A DNA stretch of 54,504 nt from Saprospiraceae bacterium. GTDB taxonomy: Bacteria > Bacteroidota > Bacteroidia > Chitinophagales > Saprospiraceae. The notes under the pieces are model-generated. The model was not told the origin of the DNA and did not search any database. It saw only the letters and a program-made list of their open reading frames with translations. The stretch is taken from the NCBI GenBank assembly GCA_020629315.1, contig JAHDDO010000015.1, positions 34,594 through 89,097 of the forward strand. Reading direction: 5' to 3'. Positions 32,144-40,996 of this stretch are shown piece by piece. A program made the position numbers and the translations under genes. The stretch's first letter is position 1. Every line of letters starts with the position of its first letter.

Positions 32144-33882
32144 GTTTGACCAATATCTCTGATATCTTGGTCAAACAATTAGCAATAGACCGTAACTCAA
32201 ACAGGCTTCACGAATTCCAAGGTAATGGATGGGCTTCGCTTTCTACGGAGCAAATTAATAGTGGTTTGCACCACTTTCGACACATCCTCCAGTCATTACA
32301 GTTACAGAAAGGAGATTTAATTATCATTATTCCAGATGGAGCCACTTTTGGATGTTTCTTTTTGGATATGGCTATCCAAAGCCTAGCCATGGTGAGTGTA
32401 CTAGTCCATAAAACGACCAAGCAGCAGCAATGGGATCAGATTTTAGATGAGACAAAAGCTCAGCATGTTTTCATAGCCTCTTCGGTTCAAAAGGATGCAT
32501 TTATTACTTCTCATTCATCGGTAACATTCCATGAGTTGGCCTATGCGGCTGACCCTCTTCATTCAACTAAAAAAGACGTACTCATTCCAGTAGAGGACGT
32601 AGATACTGATACACTGTCCACCATTATCTATACCTCAGGCACCACAGGCAGACCTAAAGGAGTGATGTTAAGCCATGGTAATATATTGGCTAATGTCGCG
32701 GCTATGTGTCCTTTACTGCCACTAGATCATACCAGCAGGGTCCTAAGTTTATTACCGTATAGCCATGCCTTTGAGCGAACCCTTATTTTGAGTTACCTTG
32801 CTGCTGGAACACAGATATATTTTCTGACCGATCGAAATTATTTCTCTAGCGCGTTAGAAGATATTCATCCTCATGCATTTGCAGCGGTACCACGCATTAT
32901 AGAAAAAATGTATCAGCGCGCCGAACAGGAGTTATCTACCCGATCTACCTTGCAGCAGCGAGTATGGAAATGGGCTATTGCGCAAGGTGAAAAATATCGA
33001 CCACGTTCTAAGTACAATCCGTTACTATGGGGTAAACTATTCCTAATACGGCATATCATATTTAGACGTTTTAGGAAGCGATTAGGTGACTCATTACAAG
33101 TTATTATAGTAGGTGCAGCACATCTCAATCCTGCCCTGGGAAGACTTTTCTCTGCCGCTGGTGTGCATATCCGAGAAGGCTATGGATTAACCGAAGCTTC
33201 CCCGGTGGTTACTGTAAACCGTATGTCTCCGGGTCTTAATCGTTTTGGCACGGTAGGTATACCTCTTGCTGGTGTCAAAATCAAATTGGTAAACGAAGAT
33301 GAATTTGGAGCTGGAGAGATCTATGTCAAAGGCCCAAATGTTATGCTAGGCTATTATAACCAAGCAGAAGAGACCGCCAAAGTCATCACAAGTGACGGTT
33401 GGTTTAAGACCGGTGATGTAGGGAAGCTAATTAATAATCGTTTCCTTCAAATTACGGATCGAAAAAAAGATCTATTCAAAACCTCTAGCGGTAAGTACAT
33501 TGCGCCTTCTTTACTTTCTAGTGTGTTTATGGAGTCTAGGTTTATTGATCAAATAATGATAGTTGGTTTTCAGCGTTCGTACTTAGTAGCATTGATATAT
33601 TTATCCTTTGACAATCTTAAAGCTTGGGCTAATAGAGAAAACATCCATTGGACTGATGATAAATACATGATTTTGAACATTAAGATTAAGACCTTACTCT
33701 CAGAGGAAATAAAAATTATAAATGATAAATTAGCGGCCCACGAATGTGTGCGTAATTTTTATTTAATACCCGAGGAACCAAGTGTGGAAAACGGATTATT
33801 GTCAGCGACTCTTAAACCTATACGACAAGCATGGCTTACTCGTTATGCTAAAGAAATAGAAGAATTATATGTTGAATCCTAA
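32140..33882 (+). CDS. Long-chain acyl-CoA ligase (AMP-forming)
   Basis: An ANL-superfamily adenylating enzyme of 580 residues, of the long-chain fatty acid:CoA ligase type. The AMP-binding P-loop YTSGTTGRPKGV lies at about 163-174, followed by the GYGLTEASPVV motif, and KTGDVGKL and ITDRKKDLFKTSSGKYIAP of the C-terminal domain, where the catalytic Lys would follow. It activates fatty acids for uptake, beta-oxidation or phospholipid synthesis. The ATG overlaps the hydrolase stop (ATGA) and its 3' end overlaps the TerB-like gene by 14 bp, so three genes are tightly coupled. Confidence 0.93.
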   Translation: MSLTNISDILVKQLAIDRNSNRLHEFQGNGWASLSTEQINSGLHHFRHILQSLQLQKGDLIIIIPDGATFGCFFLDMAIQSLAMVSVLVHKTTKQQQWDQILDETKAQHVFIASSVQKDAFITSHSSVTFHELAYAADPLHSTKKDVLIPVEDVDTDTLSTIIYTSGTTGRPKGVMLSHGNILANVAAMCPLLPLDHTSRVLSLLPYSHAFERTLILSYLAAGTQIYFLTDRNYFSSALEDIHPHAFAAVPRIIEKMYQRAEQELSTRSTLQQRVWKWAIAQGEKYRPRSKYNPLLWGKLFLIRHIIFRRFRKRLGDSLQVIIVGAAHLNPALGRLFSAAGVHIREGYGLTEASPVVTVNRMSPGLNRFGTVGIPLAGVKIKLVNEDEFGAGEIYVKGPNVMLGYYNQAEETAKVITSDGWFKTGDVGKLINNRFLQITDRKKDLFKTSSGKYIAPSLLSSVFMESRFIDQIMIVGFQRSYLVALIYLSFDNLKAWANRENIHWTDDKYMILNIKIKTLLSEEIKIINDKLAAHECVRNFYLIPEEPSVENGLLSATLKPIRQAWLTRYAKEIEELYVES

Positions 33883-34267
33883 AGAAATACTCGCTTATCT
33901 TTTTCATGTGGCTGCCTCAGATGATAATTGGCATCCAAGAGAAGAGGATTATCTAGAATATGTGACCAATGAACTGGGACTTATTCCAGCTGAGGTAGAA
34001 GAAGTGAAAGCTAATTACAAGACCTATCCTTTTGATCCACCTAGGGAAGAATATCCCAGGATGATTACATTTTATTACATCCTATTCATGATCCGAAGTG
34101 ACCAGGTCATTACAGATGAGGAAGTTCAGAAAGCAAAATTGATAGGTTTCAAATTGGGATTTAATGAATTAATGACGGATGACCTTATACAAGTAATGAT
34201 AGACTACGCGCAGAAACAACTACCTTCAAATATCATGATCGAGAAGGTCAAGCCTTATCTTAATTAG
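33869..34267 (+). CDS. TerB-like small acidic protein
   Basis: A 132-residue, mostly helical acidic protein. It resembles the TerB/TerB-like fold, with AASDDNWHPREEDYLEYV near the start (a metal-binding-like acidic helix pair) and a second matching segment around RSDQVITDEEVQKAK. TerB-like domains are found near membrane- and stress-related systems, and their role is unclear. The start overlaps the ligase by 14 bp and its end overlaps the convergent HEFGH gene by 8 bp. Family call is by pattern only. Confidence 0.6.
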   Translation: MLNPKEILAYLFHVAASDDNWHPREEDYLEYVTNELGLIPAEVEEVKANYKTYPFDPPREEYPRMITFYYILFMIRSDQVITDEEVQKAKLIGFKLGFNELMTDDLIQVMIDYAQKQLPSNIMIEKVKPYLN

Positions 34268-34781
34268 CCGTTATCCAGAATAGTAACACGACAAGTAGTA
34301 CAGTAGGCGTAACAAGCACTATATCTTTCCAAGAGAAGCTTGATTTCGTATTCAAACCGTAATCTAGTTTATCATGCTTACTCCGATTATTATCAAGCTG
34401 CAATGTATCGGAAAAGGATATGGCTAGCCTATTAGCCCACACTTCAAACCATCTTTCATTATGCTCTTTAGGGAATAATGCTGCGGATAACAAGCTTGGT
34501 AAACCTATGATCGGAAGGTAAAAAGGACCTAGCAATCGTGATTGTAAGCTGTGTCCAAATTCGTGCATAAAAAAAGCACTTTTTTCGTCTGCTGTAAATG
34601 ACATTGGACCGAAAATAAAAGGACCTAGTGAAAAGGCCCCTTTCTTAATTCCTGCATCTACTGCATAGGTATTAAATAAACGAGTAATTGTATAGCTGCG
34701 TCTCATTACTTTTAAGCCAAGAAATACAAATCCTATTGCGATCCATTGACTTAGTTGCCAAAAAATGAGTAAAATATGCAT
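34260..34781 (-). CDS. Membrane protein with HEFGH zinc-peptidase-like motif
   Basis: A 173-residue protein, one N-terminal membrane helix (about 4-24), a possible amphipathic region, HEFGH at residues 73-77, and a C-terminal helix (about 152-171). The HExxH pattern is the zinc-binding motif of many metallopeptidases, and here it lies in FMHEFGHSLQSRLLGP. I do not see a clear third ligand or full peptidase domain, so catalytic activity is uncertain. It is 5 bp downstream of the symporter gene and probably co-transcribed. Confidence 0.6.
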   Translation of the reverse strand: MHILLIFWQLSQWIAIGFVFLGLKVMRRSYTITRLFNTYAVDAGIKKGAFSLGPFIFGPMSFTADEKSAFFMHEFGHSLQSRLLGPFYLPIIGLPSLLSAALFPKEHNERWFEVWANRLAISFSDTLQLDNNRSKHDKLDYGLNTKSSFSWKDIVLVTPTVLLVVLLFWITAN

Positions 34782-34786
34782 ACTTG

Positions 34787-36544
34787 TTATCCTCGACTAA
34801 GAGCGCGCCATCTGTTTACCAATAAGACCCCTGCTAATCCTGAAATCCCGATCCAAATAAACATCATCATCCACTTAGCCATAAGAAGGTAACCCACTAA
34901 AAACAAGATCCCGTACACTAATACGGAAGCCAATATCATACAAGCTATCCCATTAGCCAAGACACCCGAACTCTTATATTCAATACTAGCATCTTTTAAC
35001 ACGGGTGCCCAACCTGATCTGTGGGGTTTAATCTTAGCACAGAATTGGGCCAGGGTGTCATGTGCAGTAGGTCTAGTCATAAATGTAACGGCTAACCAAA
35101 CTATAGTTGTAATGAGGATATTTATTAATAGATGCCACTGAGCATATTCTTCAAAATACCCTTTTAATATCATGGCCATTAGAAATGAAGAAACCATTGC
35201 TGCGAGTTCACTAAAGGCATTGATCCGCCACCAGAACCACCTCAAAATGAAAATGAGTCCTGTGCCTGCACCCACTAAAATCACGATGTCAAAGGCTTCT
35301 TTAGCGTTTTCTAGAAATAGGGCAACCACCATGGCCAAGGCCATTAGAACGCCCGTAGAAATACGACCAAATCGAACAAGTTGAGCATCGGTAGCATCCC
35401 TATTTATGAAACGTTTATAAAGATCACTCGTCAAGTATGAAGCACCCCAATTTAAGTGCGTAGATAAGGTAGACATGAATGCGGCAATTAAAGAAGCTAA
35501 TACTAAACCAATTAATCCTTTGGGTAGTAAAGTCAACATAGCAGGATAGGCTATATCATCTTTAATCAAAGCTTCATCCACATGTGAAAAAGTGTTTTGA
35601 ATGGAGGCAATATCTGGAAATATAATCATAGACCCTAAGGCGATAATAATCCATGGCCAAGGTCGCAACGCATAATGAGCGATATTAAAAAGAAAGGTTG
35701 CGGCTATGGCATGATCTTCATTTTTTGCCGCAAGCATTCGTTGGGCTATATATCCGCCCCCACCGGGTTCAGCGCCCGGATAGTAACTAGCCCACCACTG
35801 CACTGCTAACGGGATGATAAAGATGGATAGCCATAATTGTGTATCCCCATTTGCTGGGACAAGTGACAAACTATCACTTACATTTGGATGCGCAAAGAGA
35901 TTTTCCAGCCCATTAATTTCTGGAAGCTGTACTATGAATATAGCAGCAGCTATGGTACCAAACATAGCTAAAATAAACTGAAAAATATCCGTAAGTATTA
36001 TCCCCCGTAGTCCCCCAAGACTAGAGTACATTACAGTGATGAAGGATGTGATCAAAATAGTATCTAAAGCTGAAAGACCCAACATGATAGAACCTATCTT
36101 TATAGCGGCCAAACATACGGTTGCCATCACCAGAACATTAAAGACGACCCCTAAATAAAAAGCACGAAAGCCTCGCAAAAACCCAGCAGCTCGTCCACTG
36201 TATCGTAATTCATAAAACTCAAGATCCGTTAATACGCCTGCCCTTCTCCATAATCGTGCATAGATAAAGACAGTTAACATACCCGTTAGTAGAAAAGCCC
36301 ACCATACCCAGTTTCCAGAAATTCCATTTTGTCTTACAATATCCGTAACCAAATTAGGTGTATCTGCGGAAAAGGTGGTAGCCACCATAGAAACACCAAG
36401 CATCCACCAGGGCATAGAATTACCAGAAAGAAAGAATTCTTTCATATTAGCTCCTGCCTTTCTAGAGGCATACAAACCAATACCTAAAGACAAGAAAAGA
36501 CAAACAATGATAATTCCCCAATCCAAAGAAGACAGCATTCCCAT
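34787..36544 (-). CDS. Sodium:solute symporter family protein
   Basis: A 585-residue membrane protein of the SSS family (about 13-14 helices). The start MGMLSSLDWGIIIVCLFLSLGIGLYASRK and the block MPWWMLGVSMVATTFSADTP are SSS hallmarks; the latter forms part of the sodium and substrate site. Several helices contain conserved Gly, Ser and Pro residues. The substrate (sugar, amino acid, or other) cannot be predicted. It is preceded by a 333-bp intergenic region with a -7 box and a long-range hairpin in the implied leader, so attenuation is possible. Confidence 0.9.
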   Translation of the reverse strand: MGMLSSLDWGIIIVCLFLSLGIGLYASRKAGANMKEFFLSGNSMPWWMLGVSMVATTFSADTPNLVTDIVRQNGISGNWVWWAFLLTGMLTVFIYARLWRRAGVLTDLEFYELRYSGRAAGFLRGFRAFYLGVVFNVLVMATVCLAAIKIGSIMLGLSALDTILITSFITVMYSSLGGLRGIILTDIFQFILAMFGTIAAAIFIVQLPEINGLENLFAHPNVSDSLSLVPANGDTQLWLSIFIIPLAVQWWASYYPGAEPGGGGYIAQRMLAAKNEDHAIAATFLFNIAHYALRPWPWIIIALGSMIIFPDIASIQNTFSHVDEALIKDDIAYPAMLTLLPKGLIGLVLASLIAAFMSTLSTHLNWGASYLTSDLYKRFINRDATDAQLVRFGRISTGVLMALAMVVALFLENAKEAFDIVILVGAGTGLIFILRWFWWRINAFSELAAMVSSFLMAMILKGYFEEYAQWHLLINILITTIVWLAVTFMTRPTAHDTLAQFCAKIKPHRSGWAPVLKDASIEYKSSGVLANGIACMILASVLVYGILFLVGYLLMAKWMMMFIWIGISGLAGVLLVNRWRALSRG

Positions 36545-36602
36545 TATACTAGATTTGAATAGAGTTAAGGTAGAAAAAAATTATGGGAAGGGATCAGAAA
36601 AG

Positions 36603-36674
36603 TGAAGACGGAAACCATTATGAGTCACTATTGATTCATTTGGTTTTTTGGGAACTTGATCGAAAACCGTCTTC
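36603..36674 (-). ncRNA. Structured 5' leader (or small RNA) of the symporter gene
   Basis: On the minus strand a TACTTTTG -7 box (36679-36686) predicts a start near 36672. The RNA would open with GAAGACGG (36674-36667), pairing with CCGTCTTC (36610-36603), with inner AAACCA/TGGTTT (36611-36616, 36640-36645) and ATGA/TCAT stems. A T-rich stretch follows. It could be an attenuator-like leader of about 125 nt, or an independent RNA. No known riboswitch was recognised. Confidence 0.4.
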
Positions 36675-36678
36675 GGTG

Positions 36679-36686
36679 CAAAAGTA
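36679..36686 (-). promoter_or_regulatory. -7 box upstream of the symporter leader
   Basis: The minus strand reads TACTTTTG, matching TAnnTTTG, about 135 bp upstream of the symporter ATG. This gives the longest leader seen in the window. Confidence 0.5.
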
Positions 36687-36741
36687 CGTATTTGTCAATA
36701 ATGCATTGAAGTAGATGATTTATGATATCTAAGTTTAAGTA

Positions 36742-36809
36742 AAACAATACAAACATATAAAACTAATAATGTATTAATTACATATTAAACAATATTATAT
36801 GTATTGTTT
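36742..36809. repeat. AT-rich nested palindrome downstream of the CCA-enzyme gene
   Basis: Outer arms AAACAATAC (36742-36750) and GTATTGTTT (36801-36809), then ATATAA (36755-36760) with TTATAT (36795-36800). Inside, TAATGTA and TACAT segments are also complementary. A T-run on the plus strand follows; on the minus strand a TTTTAC tail allows a weak terminator role for the CCA-enzyme gene. Confidence 0.75.
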
Positions 36810-36877
36810 TTTTCCCTTAAATAGGGTAAAGTGTAACGTTTAATGTTAAAGTTCTGGAGCAGCTAGATACAAGCTTG

Positions 36878-38293
36878 TTATGTATTGGGTACTAAGCCCA
36901 ATTTTTGACCTTCCGCCATCATAAACGATTTAGCAGCTTCATATTCATTAGGTATATCTCCATTTAGAATGGCTTCTCGGATCGATAACTTAATATCACC
37001 TACCATTCTTGATGGTGTCAAATTGAAGGTCTTCATGATCTCTTCACCGTCAATAGGCGGTTGCCAATTACGCAAACGATCTTTCTCTTCCAGTTCGATT
37101 ATTTTGCGCGTCAGAAGGTCATAATTATTTTGGTATTTTTTGACCTTAAATTCATTTTTGGAGGTTATATCGGCTCGACAAAGTACCATAAGGTCTTCTA
37201 CATCATCGCCCGCTTCAAAAAGCATCCTACGTACTGCCGAGTCTGTAATATTATGCTTAGTTAACGAAATGGGTCGCAAGTGCAATCGAACCATTTTCTG
37301 TACGTATTGTAAGCGATTATCCAAAGGCAATTTCAAGCGCTTAAAAATCTTCTTAACCATACGTGCTCCTATCACATCATGGCCATGAAAAGTCCAACCT
37401 ATTTTTTCGTCAAACTTTTTAGATCGAGGTTTGCCAACATCATGATATAAGGCGGACCATCGAAGCCAAATATTATCAGAAAGCTCAGCTACATTATCTA
37501 AGACCTGAATTGTATGATAGAAGTTGTCTTTATGTGCAATGCCATTCCTGGTTTCAATCCCATGTAAAGCATAAATAGTAGGCATTATTATCGGAAGTAA
37601 TCCTGTATCAAAAAGTAAGGTAAAGCCAATCGAAGGTTTATCGGACTTCATGATTTTAATTAATTCATCCGTAATCCTCTCTTGACTAATGATTGCAATA
37701 CGATCTTTATTTTTAGCAATGCTATCCAAGCTCTTATCGTCGATCACAAATTGTAGTTGAGTAGCAAAACGAATCGCTCTCATCATCCGCAAAGGATCAT
37801 CAGAATAGGTGATATCTGGATCTAGTGGGGTTTTAATAATACCTGCTTTAAGATCGGCAATCCCATCAAAAGGATCTAGAACTGTGCCTGCATGTTTACC
37901 ATTTAATCCATACCCTAATGCATTGATGGTGAAGTCTCTTCTATTTTGGTCATCTTCCAATGTCCCATCTTCTACAATAGGATTTCTGGATTCTTTACGA
38001 TATGACTCTTTGCGAGCGCCCACAAATTCAATTTCAAAATCCTCAATCTTAATCTGAGCAGTACCGAAATTTTGAAAAACGGCTACTTTGGGCTTTGCAT
38101 CATGCTTTTTTGAAACCTGTCTGGCTAATTCGATACCACTCCCGATACACACAATGTCTATATCTTTACAAGCACGGCCTATAAGCTTATCTCTGACATA
38201 TCCACCTATGACATACGAATCAATGCCCAATTCATCAGCACACTGACCAATTAAAGAAAGGATGTTTTTTTCTTTAGGAGTAAATGAGATCAT
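36878..38293 (-). CDS. CCA tRNA nucleotidyltransferase / poly(A) polymerase family, HD domain
   Basis: A 471-residue class II nucleotidyltransferase. The head has GGYVRD (30-35) and the catalytic DID at 44-46, and RRDFTINAL follows, the RxDFTIN-type CCA motif. An HD domain with HDVGKPRSKKF (about residue 283) gives likely phosphohydrolase activity, as in bacterial CCA enzymes that also repair tRNA ends. CCA addition is the likely role; a poly(A) polymerase function cannot be excluded. It starts 5 bp after dusB and is probably co-transcribed with it. Confidence 0.93.
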   Translation of the reverse strand: MISFTPKEKNILSLIGQCADELGIDSYVIGGYVRDKLIGRACKDIDIVCIGSGIELARQVSKKHDAKPKVAVFQNFGTAQIKIEDFEIEFVGARKESYRKESRNPIVEDGTLEDDQNRRDFTINALGYGLNGKHAGTVLDPFDGIADLKAGIIKTPLDPDITYSDDPLRMMRAIRFATQLQFVIDDKSLDSIAKNKDRIAIISQERITDELIKIMKSDKPSIGFTLLFDTGLLPIIMPTIYALHGIETRNGIAHKDNFYHTIQVLDNVAELSDNIWLRWSALYHDVGKPRSKKFDEKIGWTFHGHDVIGARMVKKIFKRLKLPLDNRLQYVQKMVRLHLRPISLTKHNITDSAVRRMLFEAGDDVEDLMVLCRADITSKNEFKVKKYQNNYDLLTRKIIELEEKDRLRNWQPPIDGEEIMKTFNLTPSRMVGDIKLSIREAILNGDIPNEYEAAKSFMMAEGQKLGLVPNT

Positions 38294-38298
38294 AAGAT

Positions 38299-39294
38299 TT
38301 AAACAGCGTAAGAGTAATCTGCAAAATCATGTCTAATAAGTTCTAAGGTATCAAAGACTTCATTGGGGTCCAGTGAACTCACTAATTTGGATCTATAATG
38401 TTTTATGTTGGGTAAGCCTCTAAAATAATTTGTGTAATGACGGCGCATTTCAAGCAGACCTAAACGTTCATTCTTCCATTCTAATGAATGTTTAAGATGT
38501 TGAATCGCTGTATCTACCCGTTCATCCAGGGTGGGTGGATCCAGTATTTCCCCAGTTTTCACATAATGCTTTATCTCCCTAAAAATCCAAGGGTAACCTA
38601 TTGAAGCTCTTCCAATCATGATACCATCAACCCCATATCTATTTTTATATTCGACTGCCTTTTGAGGGCTATCAATATCACCATTTCCAATGATTGGGAT
38701 ATGTACGCGCGGATTTTCTTTAATCTTTCCAATTAATGTCCAATCGGCCTCTCCCTTATACATCTGCTTTCGAGTACGGCCATGGATACTCAATGCTTTG
38801 ATACCTACATCTTGCAATCGTTCAGCTACTTCTTCAATCCGCTTTGTCTTATCATCCCAACCTAGCCTCGTCTTCACCGTCACAGGTAAGTTAGTAGACT
38901 TGACGATTTCTTCAGTAAGTTTTACCATTCGAGGGATATCCTGCAAAATACCTGCACCTGCCATTTTACATACTACTTTTTTGACAGGACAACCATAATT
39001 AATATCTAAAACTTCTGGCTGCGCTTCCTCTACGATTTCAGCAGCCCGTTTCATAGAATCTATCTCTGCACCAAAGATTTGAATGCCTATGGGTCGCTCT
39101 TCGTCATAAATATCTAGTTTCTCTACACTCTTTCTAGCATCACGAATAAGGCCTTCGACCGAAATGAACTCGGTATACATCATATCACAACCCTGTGCTT
39201 TACACAAGGCTCGAAAAGGAGGATCACTAACGTCCTCCATCGGAGCTAGCAATAAAGGGAAATCTCCTAAAGATATGTCTGCTATCTTCATCAT
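38299..39294 (-). CDS. dusB: tRNA-dihydrouridine synthase DusB family
   Basis: Dus enzymes reduce uridines in the D-loop of tRNA with FMN and NADPH. The 331-residue protein has the APMEDVSDPPFRAL entry (17-30), INYGCPVKKV with catalytic C102, and GNGDIDSP and GRASIGYPWIF in the C-terminal half, typical for DusB. Two consecutive ATGs open the gene. A TATTTTTG -7 box lies 7 bp upstream, so the mRNA is probably nearly leaderless. The CCA-enzyme gene follows 5 bp later: two tRNA maturation genes in one transcript. Confidence 0.95.
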   Translation of the reverse strand: MMKIADISLGDFPLLLAPMEDVSDPPFRALCKAQGCDMMYTEFISVEGLIRDARKSVEKLDIYDEERPIGIQIFGAEIDSMKRAAEIVEEAQPEVLDINYGCPVKKVVCKMAGAGILQDIPRMVKLTEEIVKSTNLPVTVKTRLGWDDKTKRIEEVAERLQDVGIKALSIHGRTRKQMYKGEADWTLIGKIKENPRVHIPIIGNGDIDSPQKAVEYKNRYGVDGIMIGRASIGYPWIFREIKHYVKTGEILDPPTLDERVDTAIQHLKHSLEWKNERLGLLEMRRHYTNYFRGLPNIKHYRSKLVSSLDPNEVFDTLELIRHDFADYSYAV

Positions 39295-39301
39295 ACACTT
39301 A

Positions 39302-39309
39302 CAAAAATA
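39302..39309 (-). promoter_or_regulatory. -7 box of dusB
   Basis: The minus strand reads TATTTTTG, ending 7 bp before the dusB ATG. Confidence 0.5.
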
Positions 39310-39339
39310 CGGCTTTTACACACGCATTGCTAAGAGGGA

Positions 39340-40866
39340 TTAGAAGGCCAATATTAAAAATAGAAGACCAAAGCCACCTAATACTAATGTGTAAGGGAAA
39401 GCCATCTTAACCATCTTCATGTATGACAAATTAATTAATGGTGCTAATGCAGATGTCAATAGGAATAAGAAAGCCGCTTGACCATTTGGTGTTGCGACAC
39501 TAGGCAAATTAGTACCCGTGTTTATGGCAATAGCCAACTTTTCCAATTGAGATCTATCAATAATACCATTGGTATGTGCTTGGACAACTTCATTAATATA
39601 GACTGTTGCCACAAATACATTATCACTAATCATAGAGAGTATACCATTGGCCAAATAAAAGACAGAAGGTTGTTGGTTCGGATCCATAGCTAAGGCCCAT
39701 TCAATAATAGGACTAAAGAGATGTTGATCATGAATCATAGCCACGATTACAAAAAAGACAACCAAGAGTCCCGTAAATGGTAACGCTTCTTCAAAGGCTT
39801 TACCTAATGAATGTTCATCAATGATTCCCATGAATGCCGTTTGAACTATAATGAGTCCTAGACCTATCAAGCCTACAGGTGCTAAATGCAGTGCTAATCC
39901 AATAATAAGTAACACGCCTGAGATAGCTTGTACTATTAAACCATATTTAGCTTTTGCCGAGCGGTTAGCATCTTCTTCTTCGGTATATTGCTCTATAATC
40001 CTTCGAGCCACCTCTGGCAATTTAGCGCCATAGCCAAACCATCCCGTCAATTCCAATAAAACTGTGGTCACCAATCCACAAAGTAAAACAGGGATTGTAA
40101 TAGGGGCCATTCTAGTAAAAAACTCAATAAAATCCCATCCCATCCGTTCGCCGATAAGCAAGTTTTGTGGTTCTCCAACTATTGTACAAACGCCACCTAA
40201 AGCCGTACCAACTACACCATGCATGACCAAACTCCTAAGAAAGGATCTAAATTGCTCCAGCGTTTCACCACTTAATTCTTTCCGATCTAATACCCCACTC
40301 CCATCATAATCAGCTGAACTTGAATGAATTTTGTGATAGACGCCGTAAAAACCTACAGCAACGCTTATCAAAACCGCTGTTACGGTTAATGCATCTAAGA
40401 AAGCGGATAAGAATGCAGCTAGAAATACAAACAATAGAGATAGTACTAACTTTGATTTAATTTTAGTAAACGCTTTACTGAATATATACATCAATAAAGG
40501 CTTCATAAAGTAAATACCTGCAACCATAAAAACTAGAAGCAAAATCACTTCTAGATTATGCTCTATTTCCAAGTAAACGCCGCCTTTCAAGGGTTTACCT
40601 AACTCATCCAAGACCACTTTTCCATGATCTGTTTTATACATTGGGTGTGTCAGACCAAGTAAGAACACTTGAATAGCAATAAGTCCACCTGATTGCAATG
40701 GATAACATTTCAATGCCATTGCTAAGGTGAAAATAAATTCCAGTATAATAATCCATGCAGTAATGGTGGGACCTAAGGTGAAAATGGATATAACATTAAA
40801 AATCAAAAAACAAATGATCGTCCATTTATACCAAGCTGGGCTTTTACCTAAAAAATTTTGAAACAT
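39340..40866 (-). CDS. nhaB: Na+/H+ antiporter NhaB, with EF-hand-like loop
   Basis: NhaB exports Na+ in exchange for protons. The 508-residue protein matches E. coli NhaB from the start ([27 protein letters not shown]) through [18 protein letters not shown] to [18 protein letters not shown]. Two insertions or divergent loops stand out: one at about 73-103, and one at about 182-203 whose sequence [12 protein letters not shown] (186-197) fits the 12-residue EF-hand calcium loop exactly (D1, D3, S5, D9, E12). That loop is in the position of a variable hydrophilic loop of E. coli NhaB. A TATTTTTG -7 box lies 41 bp upstream. Confidence 0.95.
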   Translation of the reverse strand: MFQNFLGKSPAWYKWTIICFLIFNVISIFTLGPTITAWIIILEFIFTLAMALKCYPLQSGGLIAIQVFLLGLTHPMYKTDHGKVVLDELGKPLKGGVYLEIEHNLEVILLLVFMVAGIYFMKPLLMYIFSKAFTKIKSKLVLSLLFVFLAAFLSAFLDALTVTAVLISVAVGFYGVYHKIHSSSADYDGSGVLDRKELSGETLEQFRSFLRSLVMHGVVGTALGGVCTIVGEPQNLLIGERMGWDFIEFFTRMAPITIPVLLCGLVTTVLLELTGWFGYGAKLPEVARRIIEQYTEEEDANRSAKAKYGLIVQAISGVLLIIGLALHLAPVGLIGLGLIIVQTAFMGIIDEHSLGKAFEEALPFTGLLVVFFVIVAMIHDQHLFSPIIEWALAMDPNQQPSVFYLANGILSMISDNVFVATVYINEVVQAHTNGIIDRSQLEKLAIAINTGTNLPSVATPNGQAAFLFLLTSALAPLINLSYMKMVKMAFPYTLVLGGFGLLFLILAF

Positions 40867-40907
40867 AGCAGTGTGTTTTAGCGATTTGCTTTTTGCTCAA
40901 AGCACGG

Positions 40908-40915
40908 CAAAAATA
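40908..40915 (-). promoter_or_regulatory. -7 box of nhaB
   Basis: The minus strand reads TATTTTTG (TAnnTTTG), 41 bp before the nhaB ATG. Confidence 0.5.
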
Positions 40916-40996
40916 GCTTTTTTACTACGCTTTCTGACTGCGTATATAGGTTAATTTGGGATTTTGGACAGTGAATAGAAAGGGTAAAATGTCCTT

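Larger units (their letters stand above)
36545..36877. other. Intergenic region with leader hairpin and AT-rich nested palindromes
   Basis: No gene is supported. It contains the symporter's -7 box and leader hairpin (36603-36686) and an AT-rich nested palindrome (36742-36809): arms AAACAATAC and GTATTGTTT plus ATATAA/TTATAT, with a 4-nt bulge on the left. Confidence 0.75.

Noticed and set aside
36878..38293. CCA-enzyme gene as dedicated poly(A) polymerase
   Set aside because: Motifs fit CCA-adding enzymes with an HD domain; nothing in the sequence points specifically to poly(A) polymerase, so the family name was kept neutral.
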